Source of the DNA: Halobacteriales archaeon YIM A00010
GTDB lineage: Archaea > Halobacteriota > Halobacteria > Halobacteriales > Haloarculaceae
Direction of reading: 5' to 3'
DNA: 64,000 nucleotides
Assembly: GCA_025041175.1 (NCBI GenBank)
Contig: JAKCFJ010000001.1
Coordinates: 248,001 to 312,000 of the forward strand
Of this stretch, positions 8,326-16,945 are shown one piece after another; position 1 is the stretch's first letter, and each line of letters opens with the position of its first letter. Under the pieces are notes generated by a model. The model saw only the letters and a list, made by a program, of their open reading frames with translations, was not told the DNA's origin and did no database searches. Made by a program: the position numbers and the translations under genes.

Positions 8326-11300
8326 ATGTCTCTAATAGTAGAATGTATGGATCCGGAATCCTGCTCCGGTGAATTCGCTATCTCCCTCGACCAGGTTTAC
8401 ACTGATCCAGACGGTGTTGCAGACACGGAAATTCCCCGCCTCATTTCGGCTCTCGACGAGGAAACGGAGACGGACGAACGCGCGAGCGAGGGCAGGCGTG
8501 GGGCGCAGTTGCTCGACACCGGTTCCGGGGACACAGACACCGGCCGACTCATTGCCGCCTCGCGGCTTCGGCTGTTCGCCGACGCCGGTTACCACGACGC
8601 CGTTGCGGCCCACGCAGAGACGATCCTCTCCAGAATGGGTCCCACCAACGGCGTTCACGTTCGGCGACAGACGGCGCGCATCGTGATCACGATCTTCGAG
8701 GACGAGAGCGTGGACGTGTCGCCGGTTTCGAACGAATTCATCGAGCACACAGACACACTCATCGAGTGCCTCGAATCTGATCTCCCGTGTGTCCGACGGG
8801 CGGCGGTGTACGCGATCGCAGAGGTGGCAAAGCAGTCCCCGGAGTCTGCCGCGCCCGCTATCGATCCCCTCATCCCGTTGTTAGACACTGAATCGTCCAC
8901 TCTCCACAGAAGGGTAGTGACGGCAATCACTGCGATCACGGAGGGGGCACCGAAGAAATCGATCCCCGCTATCGATCCGCTTGTTTCCCTACTCGAGGAC
9001 GACGTGCGGGTGATCCGGTTGCGAGCCGAGTACGCGATCAAGCTTCTCGTCAAAAACGCACCGGCAGCCGCCGAACCGACCGTCAATCGCCTCGTTTCCC
9101 TGCTCGAGGAGGGCGATTCCCTCGCCCAGAACGTCGCCTTAGAGATCCTCGCCGGAATCACCCTTCGGGATCCTGACGCGGTCGTTCCTGCCGTCGAGGG
9201 CGTTACACCTTTCCTCACCGAGAACGATTCCTACCGACGAAAGGTAACGGTGTGCGCGCTCTGTGAGATCGCTGAAGAGTCTCCAGAAGCAGTCGTTCCT
9301 GCCGTCGAGGATGTCATTCCACTGCTGGAGGCCGAGGATGGGATCACCAAAAGCGCGGCAGTGCACACCATCGCGGCCGTCGCCGAGGAGTCGCCGTCGG
9401 CTGTCACAGGGGCGTACAATTCGCTGTTTACCCTTCTCAACGCCGAAGAGACGAATGTGCAAAAGGCCGCGATCCGCGCGGTCATCGCTATTACGCGTAA
9501 CGTTCCGGAGGCAGTCGGTCCCGTCATCGAATCGCTGCTTTCGCCGCGGGATACAGACGAGTCGTTCGTTCGAGAGCAGGCTGCACGCACGATCGCGGCG
9601 CTCACCCAAGGAGCGACACAGCCGGCGGTGCCCGCCGTCGACGCGCTTGCGACGCTTTTGAACGCCGACGAGTCGGTCGGTCGGAAGCTCGCGGTGCGCG
9701 CGATCGTCGAAATCGCCGCTGACGTTCCCGAGACCAGGGTGCCGGCGGTCGATCCGCTGTTGTTTCTTCTGGATTCGGATCGGCCGGTGGTTCGAAAGTA
9801 CGTGGCGGCAGCGATCATGGTGGTCGCCGCTACCTCTCCGCGGGCGGCGGCCCCGGCTGTTACGCCGTTGGTCTCGCTGCTCGGCGACGACGACGACGTG
9901 GACGGGCTGGTCGTGCGGGCAATCGCCGAGATAAGCGTCGACGATCCAGAGGCGGTGGTTCCAGCCGCACAGGCAGTGATTCCGTTGCTCGATGCCGAGC
10001 GCGAAACCGTCCGGACGAACGCGGTGCGCGTGGTCGCTGCCATCGCTGGGGTGGCACCGACGACCGTCGTCCCCGCCGTCGAGTCGCTCACGGGACTGCT
10101 CGACAGCGACGAGCGCCTCATTCGGTGGAAGGCGGTGTGCTCGCTCCGCGATATCGCCGGTGAATCTCCGGAGGCGGTCGCTCCCGCGATCGAACCACTC
10201 ACACCGCTACTCGACAGTGAGTGGACCTCGCTCCGGAAGAAAACAGCCGGAATCATCTCGGACGTCTCGTGCGCGTCGCCGTCCGCGGTGGCTCCCGCGG
10301 TCTCCCCGCTTTCTATCTGTCTGGATTCTGACGAGGCGGTGCTCCAACGGAACGCGGCTCGTGCGCTCAGGAAGTTGGCGACCGAGCGACCCGAGGCGGC
10401 CGTTCCCGCAGTGGATCTGTTGGTGGCCCAGATCGCGGTAGACGCCGACCAGCAGTACGTCCAGGAGTGTGCGGTGGGTGCGCTCGCGGAGATCGCAACG
10501 ACGGCCCCGAGAGAGGTGGTGCCAGCCATCGACACGCTGGTAGACCTGTACGACGCTGAATCACTCACCCTCAGAGAGAACGCGTTGTACGCGACTGCGG
10601 AGATCGCAACCACGATGCCCGAAGCCGTGGTCCCGGCCGTCGACTCGCTCGTCCCGCACCTCACCGACGAGGCGGTGCCCGTCCAGAAGGCCGCGATCCG
10701 GACGATCGTGCTGATTTCAAAACATCTTCCGCCGACGATGGTGCCGGCCGTCGACTCGCTGCTCCCCCGCTTTGGGGCCGAGGAGATCGATGATCAGCGG
10801 GCTGCGGTCGAGGCACTCACGGCGATCACAGGGCTGCCCGCGGCCGCTTCGGGAGGAACGGACACCGAGACGCGTGACGCCGTCGCCACGCTCGATCGGC
10901 TGCTCGAGGCGGGTGAAACGCTCGGGCGGAAGTTCGCGGTGACAGCGTTGGCGGTGATCGCGGAAGACGCCCCCACGGCCGCAGGGACCGCGATCGAATC
11001 GCTCGTACCGCTTCTCGGTGCGGATGAATCGTACACTAAAGAGCTTGCGGTACAGGCGACCGTGCTGATCGCGTACGGTTCACCCACGTCCGCGGTTCCG
11101 GCGGTGGACGCACTGATCTCCCTGCTCGAGGACGACAACGTCTATCTCCAACACGGAGCGGTGATCGGAATCGGCTGGATCGCCAAGGGTTCGCCGGCGG
11201 CAGCAATCCGAGCCACTGATGCACTCGTTCCTTTTCTGGACAGCCACGAGGAACTCGTCCGAAAGACCGCTGTGTACGCGCTCGCACAGATCGCAGATCA

Positions 11301-11886
11301 CGAGCCGGAGGCGGCGCTGTCCGCAACTGACGCGCTACAACGCTGTCTCACTGCGGAGTGTTCGTACGTCCGGACGCACGCGGTTGGTGCGCTCGAATCG
11401 ATCGCGTTCGCTCCTGCCGGGGACGCCATGCTACCGATCTGCCCGCTCGCGGCGCTCGTCGACGACGCGGACGAAACCGTCCAGAAACGAGCCGCGCGCG
11501 CGACCGCCGCCATCGCAACGACCCAACCGGGAACCGCAGCTCCCGCGATCGACGTGCTCGTGGGGCATCTCGACGCCGACCCCACCACCCAGGAGCTGGC
11601 GGTTCGGACGATCATGGAGATCACCAAACACGCGCCCAATGCGGCGGTGTCGGCCGTCGATCCGCTCGTCTCGCTGCTCGATACCGGCGACCGAATCATC
11701 CAAAAGAACGCCGTGGCCGCGCTCGCTGCGATCGCTGAAGCCGCACCGAACGCCGTGGCCGACGCCGTCGAATCGCTCGTCCCGTTGCTCGACGCCGACG
11801 ATGGAACCCTCAAAGAGACCGCTATGCGGGCGATCATGCCGACCACTGACGACGCGACGCTACCGAGGCGCCACGAAAACGGCTGA
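8326..11886 (+). CDS. Giant HEAT-repeat protein (1186 aa)
   Basis: After an acidic N-terminal region of about 140 residues, nearly the whole protein is a tandem array of about 27 repeats of roughly 38 residues. The recurring unit is close to P-A-V-x-x-L-V-P-L-L-D-x-D-E, then V-R-K-x-A-V-x-A-I-A-x-I-A, then x-x-x-P-E-A-V. These are paired amphipathic helices of HEAT/armadillo solenoids, which act as protein-interaction scaffolds. There is no signal peptide, membrane segment or catalytic motif, so a soluble cytoplasmic scaffold is inferred. The size and regularity are unusual for an archaeal protein. The TGA stop shares its last base with an inverted-repeat element. ATG 8347 is an alternative start. 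Confidence 0.9.
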   Translation: MSLIVECMDPESCSGEFAISLDQVYTDPDGVADTEIPRLISALDEETETDERASEGRRGAQLLDTGSGDTDTGRLIAASRLRLFADAGYHDAVAAHAETILSRMGPTNGVHVRRQTARIVITIFEDESVDVSPVSNEFIEHTDTLIECLESDLPCVRRAAVYAIAEVAKQSPESAAPAIDPLIPLLDTESSTLHRRVVTAITAITEGAPKKSIPAIDPLVSLLEDDVRVIRLRAEYAIKLLVKNAPAAAEPTVNRLVSLLEEGDSLAQNVALEILAGITLRDPDAVVPAVEGVTPFLTENDSYRRKVTVCALCEIAEESPEAVVPAVEDVIPLLEAEDGITKSAAVHTIAAVAEESPSAVTGAYNSLFTLLNAEETNVQKAAIRAVIAITRNVPEAVGPVIESLLSPRDTDESFVREQAARTIAALTQGATQPAVPAVDALATLLNADESVGRKLAVRAIVEIAADVPETRVPAVDPLLFLLDSDRPVVRKYVAAAIMVVAATSPRAAAPAVTPLVSLLGDDDDVDGLVVRAIAEISVDDPEAVVPAAQAVIPLLDAERETVRTNAVRVVAAIAGVAPTTVVPAVESLTGLLDSDERLIRWKAVCSLRDIAGESPEAVAPAIEPLTPLLDSEWTSLRKKTAGIISDVSCASPSAVAPAVSPLSICLDSDEAVLQRNAARALRKLATERPEAAVPAVDLLVAQIAVDADQQYVQECAVGALAEIATTAPREVVPAIDTLVDLYDAESLTLRENALYATAEIATTMPEAVVPAVDSLVPHLTDEAVPVQKAAIRTIVLISKHLPPTMVPAVDSLLPRFGAEEIDDQRAAVEALTAITGLPAAASGGTDTETRDAVATLDRLLEAGETLGRKFAVTALAVIAEDAPTAAGTAIESLVPLLGADESYTKELAVQATVLIAYGSPTSAVPAVDALISLLEDDNVYLQHGAVIGIGWIAKGSPAAAIRATDALVPFLDSHEELVRKTAVYALAQIADHEPEAALSATDALQRCLTAECSYVRTHAVGALESIAFAPAGDAMLPICPLAALVDDADETVQKRAARATAAIATTQPGTAAPAIDVLVGHLDADPTTQELAVRTIMEITKHAPNAAVSAVDPLVSLLDTGDRIIQKNAVAALAAIAEAAPNAVADAVESLVPLLDADDGTLKETAMRAIMPTTDDATLPRRHENG

Positions 11887-12096
11887 TAGGGACTGTTGTG
11901 AGTAGTTTCGGTACGGTCGTTGAGTGATACTGTCGGACAGAGTCACGTACGGACTGAGACGGACTATCCAGTTGTTGTCTGGCGGTCACCAGCATTTGAT
12001 ATTCAATCATCTCTGTCCGACAGTATGACGCCTGCTCTGTGGTTTCACGAACCGTTCTGTGTCGCCACAGCGGGACGGAATCACAACAGTCCCTAT
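11886..12096. mobile_element. MITE family A copy, interrupted by a second MITE
   Basis: It is bounded by a perfect 16-bp terminal inverted repeat, ATAGGGACTGTTGTGA at 11886-11901 and its complement at 12081-12096, with TGA at both flanks. Reversed, its internal sequence matches the element at 37809-37918 (shared TTCCGTCCCGCTGTGGCGA, CAGAACGGTTCGTGAA and CTCACAACAGTCCCTAT) except for an extra block of about 100 bp at 11927-12026. It has no coding capacity, so it would depend on a transposase elsewhere. Confidence 0.8.
11927..12026. mobile_element. MITE family B copy 1, inserted in the family A element
   Basis: 100 bp with perfect 15-bp terminal inverted repeats (ATACTGTCGGACAGA and complement). 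The interior (TATCCAG, TTGTCTGGCGGT, ACCAGCAT-TGATAT) is closely similar to copy 2 at 12144-12240. It is non-coding. Confidence 0.8.
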
Positions 12097-12097
12097 G

Positions 12098-12304
12098 ATA
12101 CTGTCGGTCGTGGATCGTCGAACACTCGATGGCCTGTTCAGTCATACTGTCGGACCTACGGACGGATTGCGACAGAATATCCAGCTGCTGTCAGGCGGTT
12201 TACCAGCATCTGATATGCAATCACCTCTGTCCGACAGTATCAGGCACTTGCTCCATGCTCCCGACAACGCCACTGTCGAGTCACGGACGTATGACCGACA
12301 GTAT
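12098..12304. mobile_element. Possible outer MITE with family-B-like ends, enclosing copy 2
   Basis: 12-bp inverted ends ATACTGTCGGTC (12098-12109) and GACCGACAGTAT (12293-12304) enclose copy 2 of family B. The left end begins one base after the right end of the family A element. Only the ends relate it to family B; the interior outside copy 2 is not similar, so this may be a separate related element. Confidence 0.5.
12144..12240. mobile_element. MITE family B copy 2
   Basis: 97 bp homologous to copy 1. The left end ATACTGTCGGAC is intact for 12 bases and then diverges; the right end TCTGTCCGACAGTAT is intact. The shared interior (AATATCCAGCTGCTGTCAGG, TACCAGCATCTGATATGCAA) shows point differences from copy 1, so the insertions are not identical in age or source. 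Confidence 0.75.
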
Positions 12305-12403
12305 GAGCGCCCGTTTCTCGAACGTCAACGGAACGCGCACGCGATCACAGCAGCGCCTCGCGCGGCGGGAGATCGGAGCGACACGAACGCGAGCCGGATC
12401 GAG

Positions 12404-13135
12404 TTATAGGACGTCTTCGAAGTCTTTGTGGCCTTGGATCGCAACGCCCTCTTCGGAGACTTCCGCGAGGAAAACGCCGTTGCCCGAACCGGTGTCCCGT
12501 TCCACGGCGGCCTTGACACCGCTTGCAGCGACCGATTTGGCTTCTTCGACCGAGAGATCGTCCGTGTACTCCCGTTCGAGCGTGCCGTAGGCCACGGTAA
12601 GCCCGGAGCCGGTGACCGTGTAATCGTCCTCCATGACGCCGCCGGCAGGATCGATGGAGTAGACGTGTGTCCCCTCGTCGTCGATGCCCCCGAGGACGGG
12701 ATTGATAGCGAAAAACGGACCGCCGCGCGCGTAGTTGCCCGCGATGGTCGAGAGCGCGTGGATCGACATCTCCTCGTCACGGCGCACCTCGTACAGGTTC
12801 ACCTCCGCGCGAATGTTGCGGAGGAACGATTGGGCACCGCCGACGCTGCCGACGAGCGTCATCGCGGCCTGCGGGTGGATCTGTTCGACCTTCTGGACGT
12901 TCTTGTTCGAGACGAACCGGCCGCCGAGACTGGCGCGCATGTCCGTTGCGATGACGACGCCGTCGTCTGCCGTGATCCCGATGGTGGTCGTCCCCGTCTT
13001 GTTGACCCGCTCTGCGTCCGCCTCCGAAACGTCCGGAAGCGAGCCGAGTTCCGGCTCGTAAATCGGCGGTTCGTAATCACGCCGGTCATGGACAGAGCCA
13101 CGTCCCACACCCTCTGTGAACTGTTGTTCGCGCAT
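12404..13135 (-). CDS. psmB: Proteasome subunit beta
   Basis: A 243-aa archaeal 20S proteasome beta subunit. A propeptide of about 48 residues ends in NKTG, and the mature chain would start at Thr49 (TTTIGI), the catalytic N-terminal nucleophile. Further marks are DMRASLGGRFVSNKNVQKVE with the conserved Lys, GSVGGAQSFLRNIRAE and the GSGLTVAYG loop. With alpha subunits it forms the cytoplasmic proteolytic chamber. ATG 13135 is preferred over an in-frame ATG two codons upstream. The gene is followed by the MITE cluster. Confidence 0.96.
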   Translation of the reverse strand: MREQQFTEGVGRGSVHDRRDYEPPIYEPELGSLPDVSEADAERVNKTGTTTIGITADDGVVIATDMRASLGGRFVSNKNVQKVEQIHPQAAMTLVGSVGGAQSFLRNIRAEVNLYEVRRDEEMSIHALSTIAGNYARGGPFFAINPVLGGIDDEGTHVYSIDPAGGVMEDDYTVTGSGLTVAYGTLEREYTDDLSVEEAKSVAASGVKAAVERDTGSGNGVFLAEVSEEGVAIQGHKDFEDVL

Positions 13136-13187
13136 TACCACGGGCTACCCGCCGTGTGCTGATAAAAGCACCCCTTCGAACGCCTGT

Positions 13188-13409
13188 CTACTCCTCTGCG
13201 GTGGAATCGCGGGCCGGATCGAGCCAACCGAGCGCCCGGTGAAACGGGAACGGAATCCCTACTTGCTGGGCGAGCACCCCGACCGGTAACAGCAGGATGC
13301 CCGCGACGATGACTACCTGGTACAGTGCGAACAGGACTTTCGCCCGAAACCGTTCGAACATGTCCTCACTCTCCGGAAGCCGATAGGACGTATATATGCG
13401 TTTCGCCAT
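13188..13409 (-). CDS. Small membrane protein, conserved-looking, unknown function
   Basis: A 73-aa protein with one long hydrophobic segment at about residues 26-48 (ALYQVVIVAGILLLPVGVLA) between a basic N-terminus and an acidic C-terminus. It lies 52 bp upstream of psmB on the same strand. The composition and a good ATG support a real gene. No family is recognised. Confidence 0.55.
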   Translation of the reverse strand: MAKRIYTSYRLPESEDMFERFRAKVLFALYQVVIVAGILLLPVGVLAQQVGIPFPFHRALGWLDPARDSTAEE

Positions 13410-13785
13410 CTGTGTGCGTTCGATCCCGCTTCAGTCGTGCGGTTTTCCGGGTATCGCCGCCAGGCGAAGCTACCACCATGTGGCTCCGAAACGACCGAAT
13501 CAACCGTGGATGAACCGCGGGTGCGACGGGAGTGATCCAAATAACGTATGCGGCTCATCCGTGTGACGTGCGCGTGAAACCCCCCCCGCGTCGTTCAATA
13601 CGACCCACTCACCATCTATTACTATCCAATTACATTATATTTCACATAAATCCATATATTATTTCCATTTAGTACTATTTTCGTATAGATTCATACTGAA
13701 TCACAACCAGTTACTTCGATCCAGTCAGATTCTAGTCACAATATCGAACCACAAAGACCGATACGGTCGAATCCTAAGCGGAGTC
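13410..13785. other. AT-rich intergenic region
   Basis: 376 bp without a credible gene. From about 13575 to 13750 the base composition drops sharply (runs such as TTACATTATATTTCACATAA), unlike the GC-rich surroundings. It separates divergent genes and must hold at least two promoters. It shows no clear iterons or inverted repeats. Confidence 0.5.
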
Positions 13786-14151
13786 ATGAGCAACTATCTC
13801 GTCGCTGTCGAGGCAGCGTGGCTCGTCAGGGATGTCGAAAGTATCGACGACGCGATCGGTGTTGCGGTCAGCGAGGCCGGAAAGCGCCTCAACGAGACCG
13901 ATATGGATTACGTGGAGGTCGAGATCGGCGCGACCGAGTGTCCGGTGTGTGGCGAGCCGTTCGACTCGGCGTACATCGCTGCGGACACCGCGCTCGTGGG
14001 GCTGATCCTCGAAATGGACGTGTTCAACGTCGACAGCAAACAGCACGCACAACGCGTTGCGAAGAGCGAGATCGGCGGCGCGCTCAGAAACGTCCCGCTC
14101 AAGGTGATCCACACCGTCGAGTTGGAAGCCGACGACGAGAGCCAGGAATGA
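13786..14151 (+). CDS. UPF0212/DUF555 family protein
   Basis: A 121-aa soluble protein matching the archaeal UPF0212 family: N-terminal SNYLVAVEAAWLVRDV, a CPVCGEPF knuckle near residues 47-54, and the central AADTALVGLILEMDVFNVDS. The Cys pair suggests metal binding. The function of the family is unknown. It lies upstream of an XRE-CBS regulator on the same strand. Confidence 0.85.
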   Translation: MSNYLVAVEAAWLVRDVESIDDAIGVAVSEAGKRLNETDMDYVEVEIGATECPVCGEPFDSAYIAADTALVGLILEMDVFNVDSKQHAQRVAKSEIGGALRNVPLKVIHTVELEADDESQE

Positions 14152-14203
14152 GATGGGCACACCCATCGACAACACTTTTGTATAACTAGTGGTTATTCCG
14201 GGT

Positions 14204-14749
14204 ATGGAACTTCCGACGCCGGAGGATCTCAGAGAGCACCGCAACGAGTTAGAACTCACCCAGAGCGAGCTTGCGGAGATGGCGGAGGTCTCCCAGCCGC
14301 TCATCGCCCGCATCGAGGGCGGGGACGTCGATCCTCGGCTCTCGACGCTCCGGCGGATCGTCACCGCCCTGAACGAGGCGGGAGGCGCGCTCCGCCGCGC
14401 GGAGGACATCATGCACAACCCTGTCGTCGGGATTGCGCCCGACGACAGCGTTCGGGAGTCGATCGAGCGGATGAGCGAAGAGGGGTATTCACAGCTCCCG
14501 GTGATCCGCGACGGCTACCCCGTTGGCATCGTCAGCAACAGCGACATCCGGCGTATCGACGAGGAAACCTCCCCCGGCGATCTCCCCATTGCGGACGTGA
14601 TGCGCGAGTCGATCACGACCGTAACGCCCGATGCGACACTCAACGAGATCGATACGCACCTCAACCACCACGACGCGATCATTGTTATCGACGACGGGGA
14701 GATGGCCGGCATCATCACCGAAGCCGACGTGGCCGTCCACATGTCGTAA
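14204..14749 (+). CDS. XRE-type HTH transcriptional regulator with CBS domain pair
   Basis: A 181-aa protein. Residues 5-60 form an XRE helix-turn-helix (LTQSELAEMAEVSQPLIARI). From about residue 68 two CBS domains follow (DIMHNPVVGIAPDDSVRESI and VMRESITTVTPDATLNEI). CBS pairs commonly bind adenosyl ligands, so this is probably a ligand-sensing cytoplasmic regulator. ATG 14204 fits a TATA-like box just upstream (TTGTATAACTAG) with a very short leader. Confidence 0.85.
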   Translation: MELPTPEDLREHRNELELTQSELAEMAEVSQPLIARIEGGDVDPRLSTLRRIVTALNEAGGALRRAEDIMHNPVVGIAPDDSVRESIERMSEEGYSQLPVIRDGYPVGIVSNSDIRRIDEETSPGDLPIADVMRESITTVTPDATLNEIDTHLNHHDAIIVIDDGEMAGIITEADVAVHMS

Positions 14750-14776
14750 CCGGTTTGCGTGCCCCATCGTTCAGCT

Positions 14777-15014
14777 ATGAGCAACAATCCAGACGCCGAA
14801 AGCACGGTCTCGGGCAATCGAGCGACCATTCCGGATCGCATCCGCCGCGAGTTGAACATCGGTGATGGTGATCTGGTGGCGGATCGAGACCGACGGCAGC
14901 GTTCGTGTTGACATCATCCAGCAACGATCTGGCACGTTTGCCGACTTCGACGGCTACGACGGCGATGTAGATACCGATGTTACCACTGATCACGATCAGT
15001 GGGGAATCGAGTAG
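14777..15014 (+). pseudogene. vapB: AbrB/VapB-type antitoxin, frameshifted
   Basis: From ATG 14777 the first 32 codons give the N-terminal half of an AbrB-fold antitoxin (STVSGNRATIPDRIRRELNIGDGD). The frame then runs to an early stop. In a frame offset by one base, from about 14876, the expected second half continues (WRIETDGSVRVDIIQQRSGT) and ends at TAG 15014, directly abutting the toxin ATG. So one small indel near 14870-14878 breaks an otherwise complete gene. Sequencing error or a real lesion are both possible. Confidence 0.7.
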
Positions 15015-15452
15015 ATGCCGCGCGCGCTCCTCGATACGACCGTTCTCTTCGGGGCGGCCTACCAACGCGACAGTGCCCACGCCGATGCGCTCCCGATTCT
15101 GCACGGCATCGACGACGGCTCACTTCCGGAGGTGGTCGTCCTTGACTACGTCCTCGCAGAGACACTGAGCGGTCTCATCACTCACGCTGGACACGACGCG
15201 GCCGTCAACCTCCTTGATCGTCTTGAGGAGAATCCCCGATTCCACGTCGATTCCCTGACCACAGACGCCCGGGCAGCCGCCAAGGCCGTGTTTCGCCGTC
15301 ACCGCCCGCTGTCGTTCGTCGATGCGTCGATCGTCGCGTACATGCAGACGGAAGGTCTTGGTTACCTCTACGCGTTCGATGATGATTTCGACGCGGCCAC
15401 CGATGTCTATCGGCTCGCCACCGCGACAAACCCGTACGATCCACAGAAGTGA
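15015..15452 (+). CDS. vapC: PIN-domain ribonuclease toxin (VapC type)
   Basis: A 145-aa PIN domain with its acidic residues in place: Asp7 (LLDTTVL), Glu49 (LAETLSG), Asp103 (FVDASIVAYM) and Asp122-124 (AFDDDFD). These coordinate Mg2+ for RNA cleavage. The gene starts immediately after the stop of the antitoxin frame, a normal vapBC arrangement. The toxin appears intact although the antitoxin is frameshifted, which would be harmful unless the antitoxin is really produced or the toxin is silent. Confidence 0.85.
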   Translation: MPRALLDTTVLFGAAYQRDSAHADALPILHGIDDGSLPEVVVLDYVLAETLSGLITHAGHDAAVNLLDRLEENPRFHVDSLTTDARAAAKAVFRRHRPLSFVDASIVAYMQTEGLGYLYAFDDDFDAATDVYRLATATNPYDPQK

Positions 15453-15454
15453 TA

Positions 15455-15970
15455 TTACAGATGCTCCGTCATCCCGACCGCACCCGATCCCTGTAAGTAC
15501 GCGATCGTCTCGATCTCGATCTCCCATCGGAAGTCATACCGATGCAAATACTCGATCACTCTCGGTACTTCGTCGTGATTTAGGAGACCGATGGTGATGT
15601 GGGGCATCCACGTTTCGGGCCGATAGTAGTCGGCAACGGTTGTGGCTGGTCCTGCGACTTTATCCCAGATACGCTGGTGCAATGCGGTTAGCTGACGATT
15701 ACGCGTGACCGGAATGTAGACGACAGGCTCTGTATCAGTGAACAGCGCTACACCGTTCGTTCGGATGGTGAAACTGTCCTCGTTCTCTGCAATCCGTTCC
15801 AACACAGGTTGCAGGGCGTCAACGTCGTATCGTTCTGCCAATTGGTATGTAAAGTGCGGAGGTGGACCCTCCAGCGGCGTCGAAATTCCTAGCTCATCGT
15901 GGAGTCCAACTCGAAGATCCTTGACCCTCTGTGTGTATTCGTCAGGAAGGAGTGACACGACACTAGCCAT
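15455..15970 (-). CDS. 2H phosphoesterase / 2'-5' RNA ligase-like protein
   Basis: A 171-aa protein with the two HxT motifs that define the 2H superfamily: PHFT with His39 and PHIT with His124. Such enzymes act on 2',3'-cyclic phosphates or ligate RNA with 2'-5' bonds; the substrate here is unknown. It is convergent with the vapC toxin; the ends are two bases apart. Confidence 0.8.
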   Translation of the reverse strand: MASVVSLLPDEYTQRVKDLRVGLHDELGISTPLEGPPPHFTYQLAERYDVDALQPVLERIAENEDSFTIRTNGVALFTDTEPVVYIPVTRNRQLTALHQRIWDKVAGPATTVADYYRPETWMPHITIGLLNHDEVPRVIEYLHRYDFRWEIEIETIAYLQGSGAVGMTEHL

Positions 15971-16040
15971 CTTGTGGGAAGTACTACAGCATCAACAACT
16001 ATTACTATATTGAAAAGAAATAAGTCATATCAGTACCTTT

Positions 16041-16310
16041 ATGTCTGATGGAGCAACGAAGGATATATGGGAACGCCAGTGCGCCCGAGGGCGTGCGCGT
16101 TCATTGAAACGCGCCGGGTGTTCAGACCACCCGACGCTGGGGTTCCCGCAATCGATAGAACCCATGCTGGGGAACGAATCAGAGGCATGTAACGGTGTCG
16201 CATCGTATCGAGAAAGTGATCAGAGAACGCGCTGCCCGGTGTGTGGTCGGCCGGTTCGCACGCGCCTCGAGCACCGGATGGGCTGCCCGTTGGGGCGGTG
16301 GTGGCGATGA
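16041..16310 (+). CDS. Small zinc-knuckle protein of unknown function
   Basis: An 89-aa protein. The C-terminus has CPVCGRPV followed by H and GCP, a likely zinc site. A TTTATG start context lies in an AT-rich stretch. It overlaps the next gene by four bases (ATGA), which supports both being translated. No family is recognised. Confidence 0.5.
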   Translation: MSDGATKDIWERQCARGRARSLKRAGCSDHPTLGFPQSIEPMLGNESEACNGVASYRESDQRTRCPVCGRPVRTRLEHRMGCPLGRWWR

Positions 16311-16864
16311 CGTTGCCGTTGTTCCAGTTCCGGAATCAGCAGGGCGAGGTCGTGAACCTCTCGGCCGTCGAGGATCGGGCTGAGATCGTGACGGCCGAAC
16401 TGTACCACAGCATCGATGTCGGGGAAGGGCTGTGGTGTAGACCCTGCCAGTCCACCGGGTGCGCACACGCCACCCAGATCGAGCAGATATTAGCCACAGC
16501 TGGCCTCGGAGCGCCCCGAGCGGGGGGGTACGACGAGTTGCCCGGCATTACGCGGTTCACGCGCTACTGCGCCACCGGTGAGATGATCATCGAATGCTGG
16601 TTCGACAACGGCGCGTGTGTCCGATTCCACGAACACCGCGATGGGGACGTAAGCCAATCCGTATTCACCCCCGACGACGCACGCGAACCCGCAGAGATCG
16701 CCGAGAAACCGGATATGGAGAGTGCCCCGGCCTGTCTGGTCGACACGCTCGTGGAGTACTGCCAATATCGTCAGCGCGGCGATCTTGCTGGCTTGCGCCA
16801 GCACCACCCCGAACTGGCGCGGGTCGTCGGCAAGGCCGACGCTGCATCTACCACCGACGACTGA
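16307..16864 (+). CDS. Unknown soluble protein coupled to the zinc-knuckle gene
   Basis: A 185-aa protein from ATG 16307. It contains a Cys-rich stretch (CRPCQSTGCAH) near residue 42, a central acidic region and a C-terminal helix rich in Arg/Gln/His (YCQYRQRGDLAGLRQHHPE). It has no membrane segment and no recognised family. The start overlap with the upstream gene implies translational coupling. A frame extending upstream to 16241 is less likely. Confidence 0.5.
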   Translation: MTLPLFQFRNQQGEVVNLSAVEDRAEIVTAELYHSIDVGEGLWCRPCQSTGCAHATQIEQILATAGLGAPRAGGYDELPGITRFTRYCATGEMIIECWFDNGACVRFHEHRDGDVSQSVFTPDDAREPAEIAEKPDMESAPACLVDTLVEYCQYRQRGDLAGLRQHHPELARVVGKADAASTTDD

Positions 16865-16945
16865 CGGAACACCGTAGCGAGCGGGAGCGGTGGCAGAGCG
16901 GTCACGGTGCGGTAGCGAAGCGGTGGCGGTGCTAAACGTGAGTAC

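Noticed and set aside
11920-12590. Several open frames across the MITE cluster
   Set aside because: They span the terminal repeats and reach into psmB antisense; the sequence is explained by non-coding repeats.
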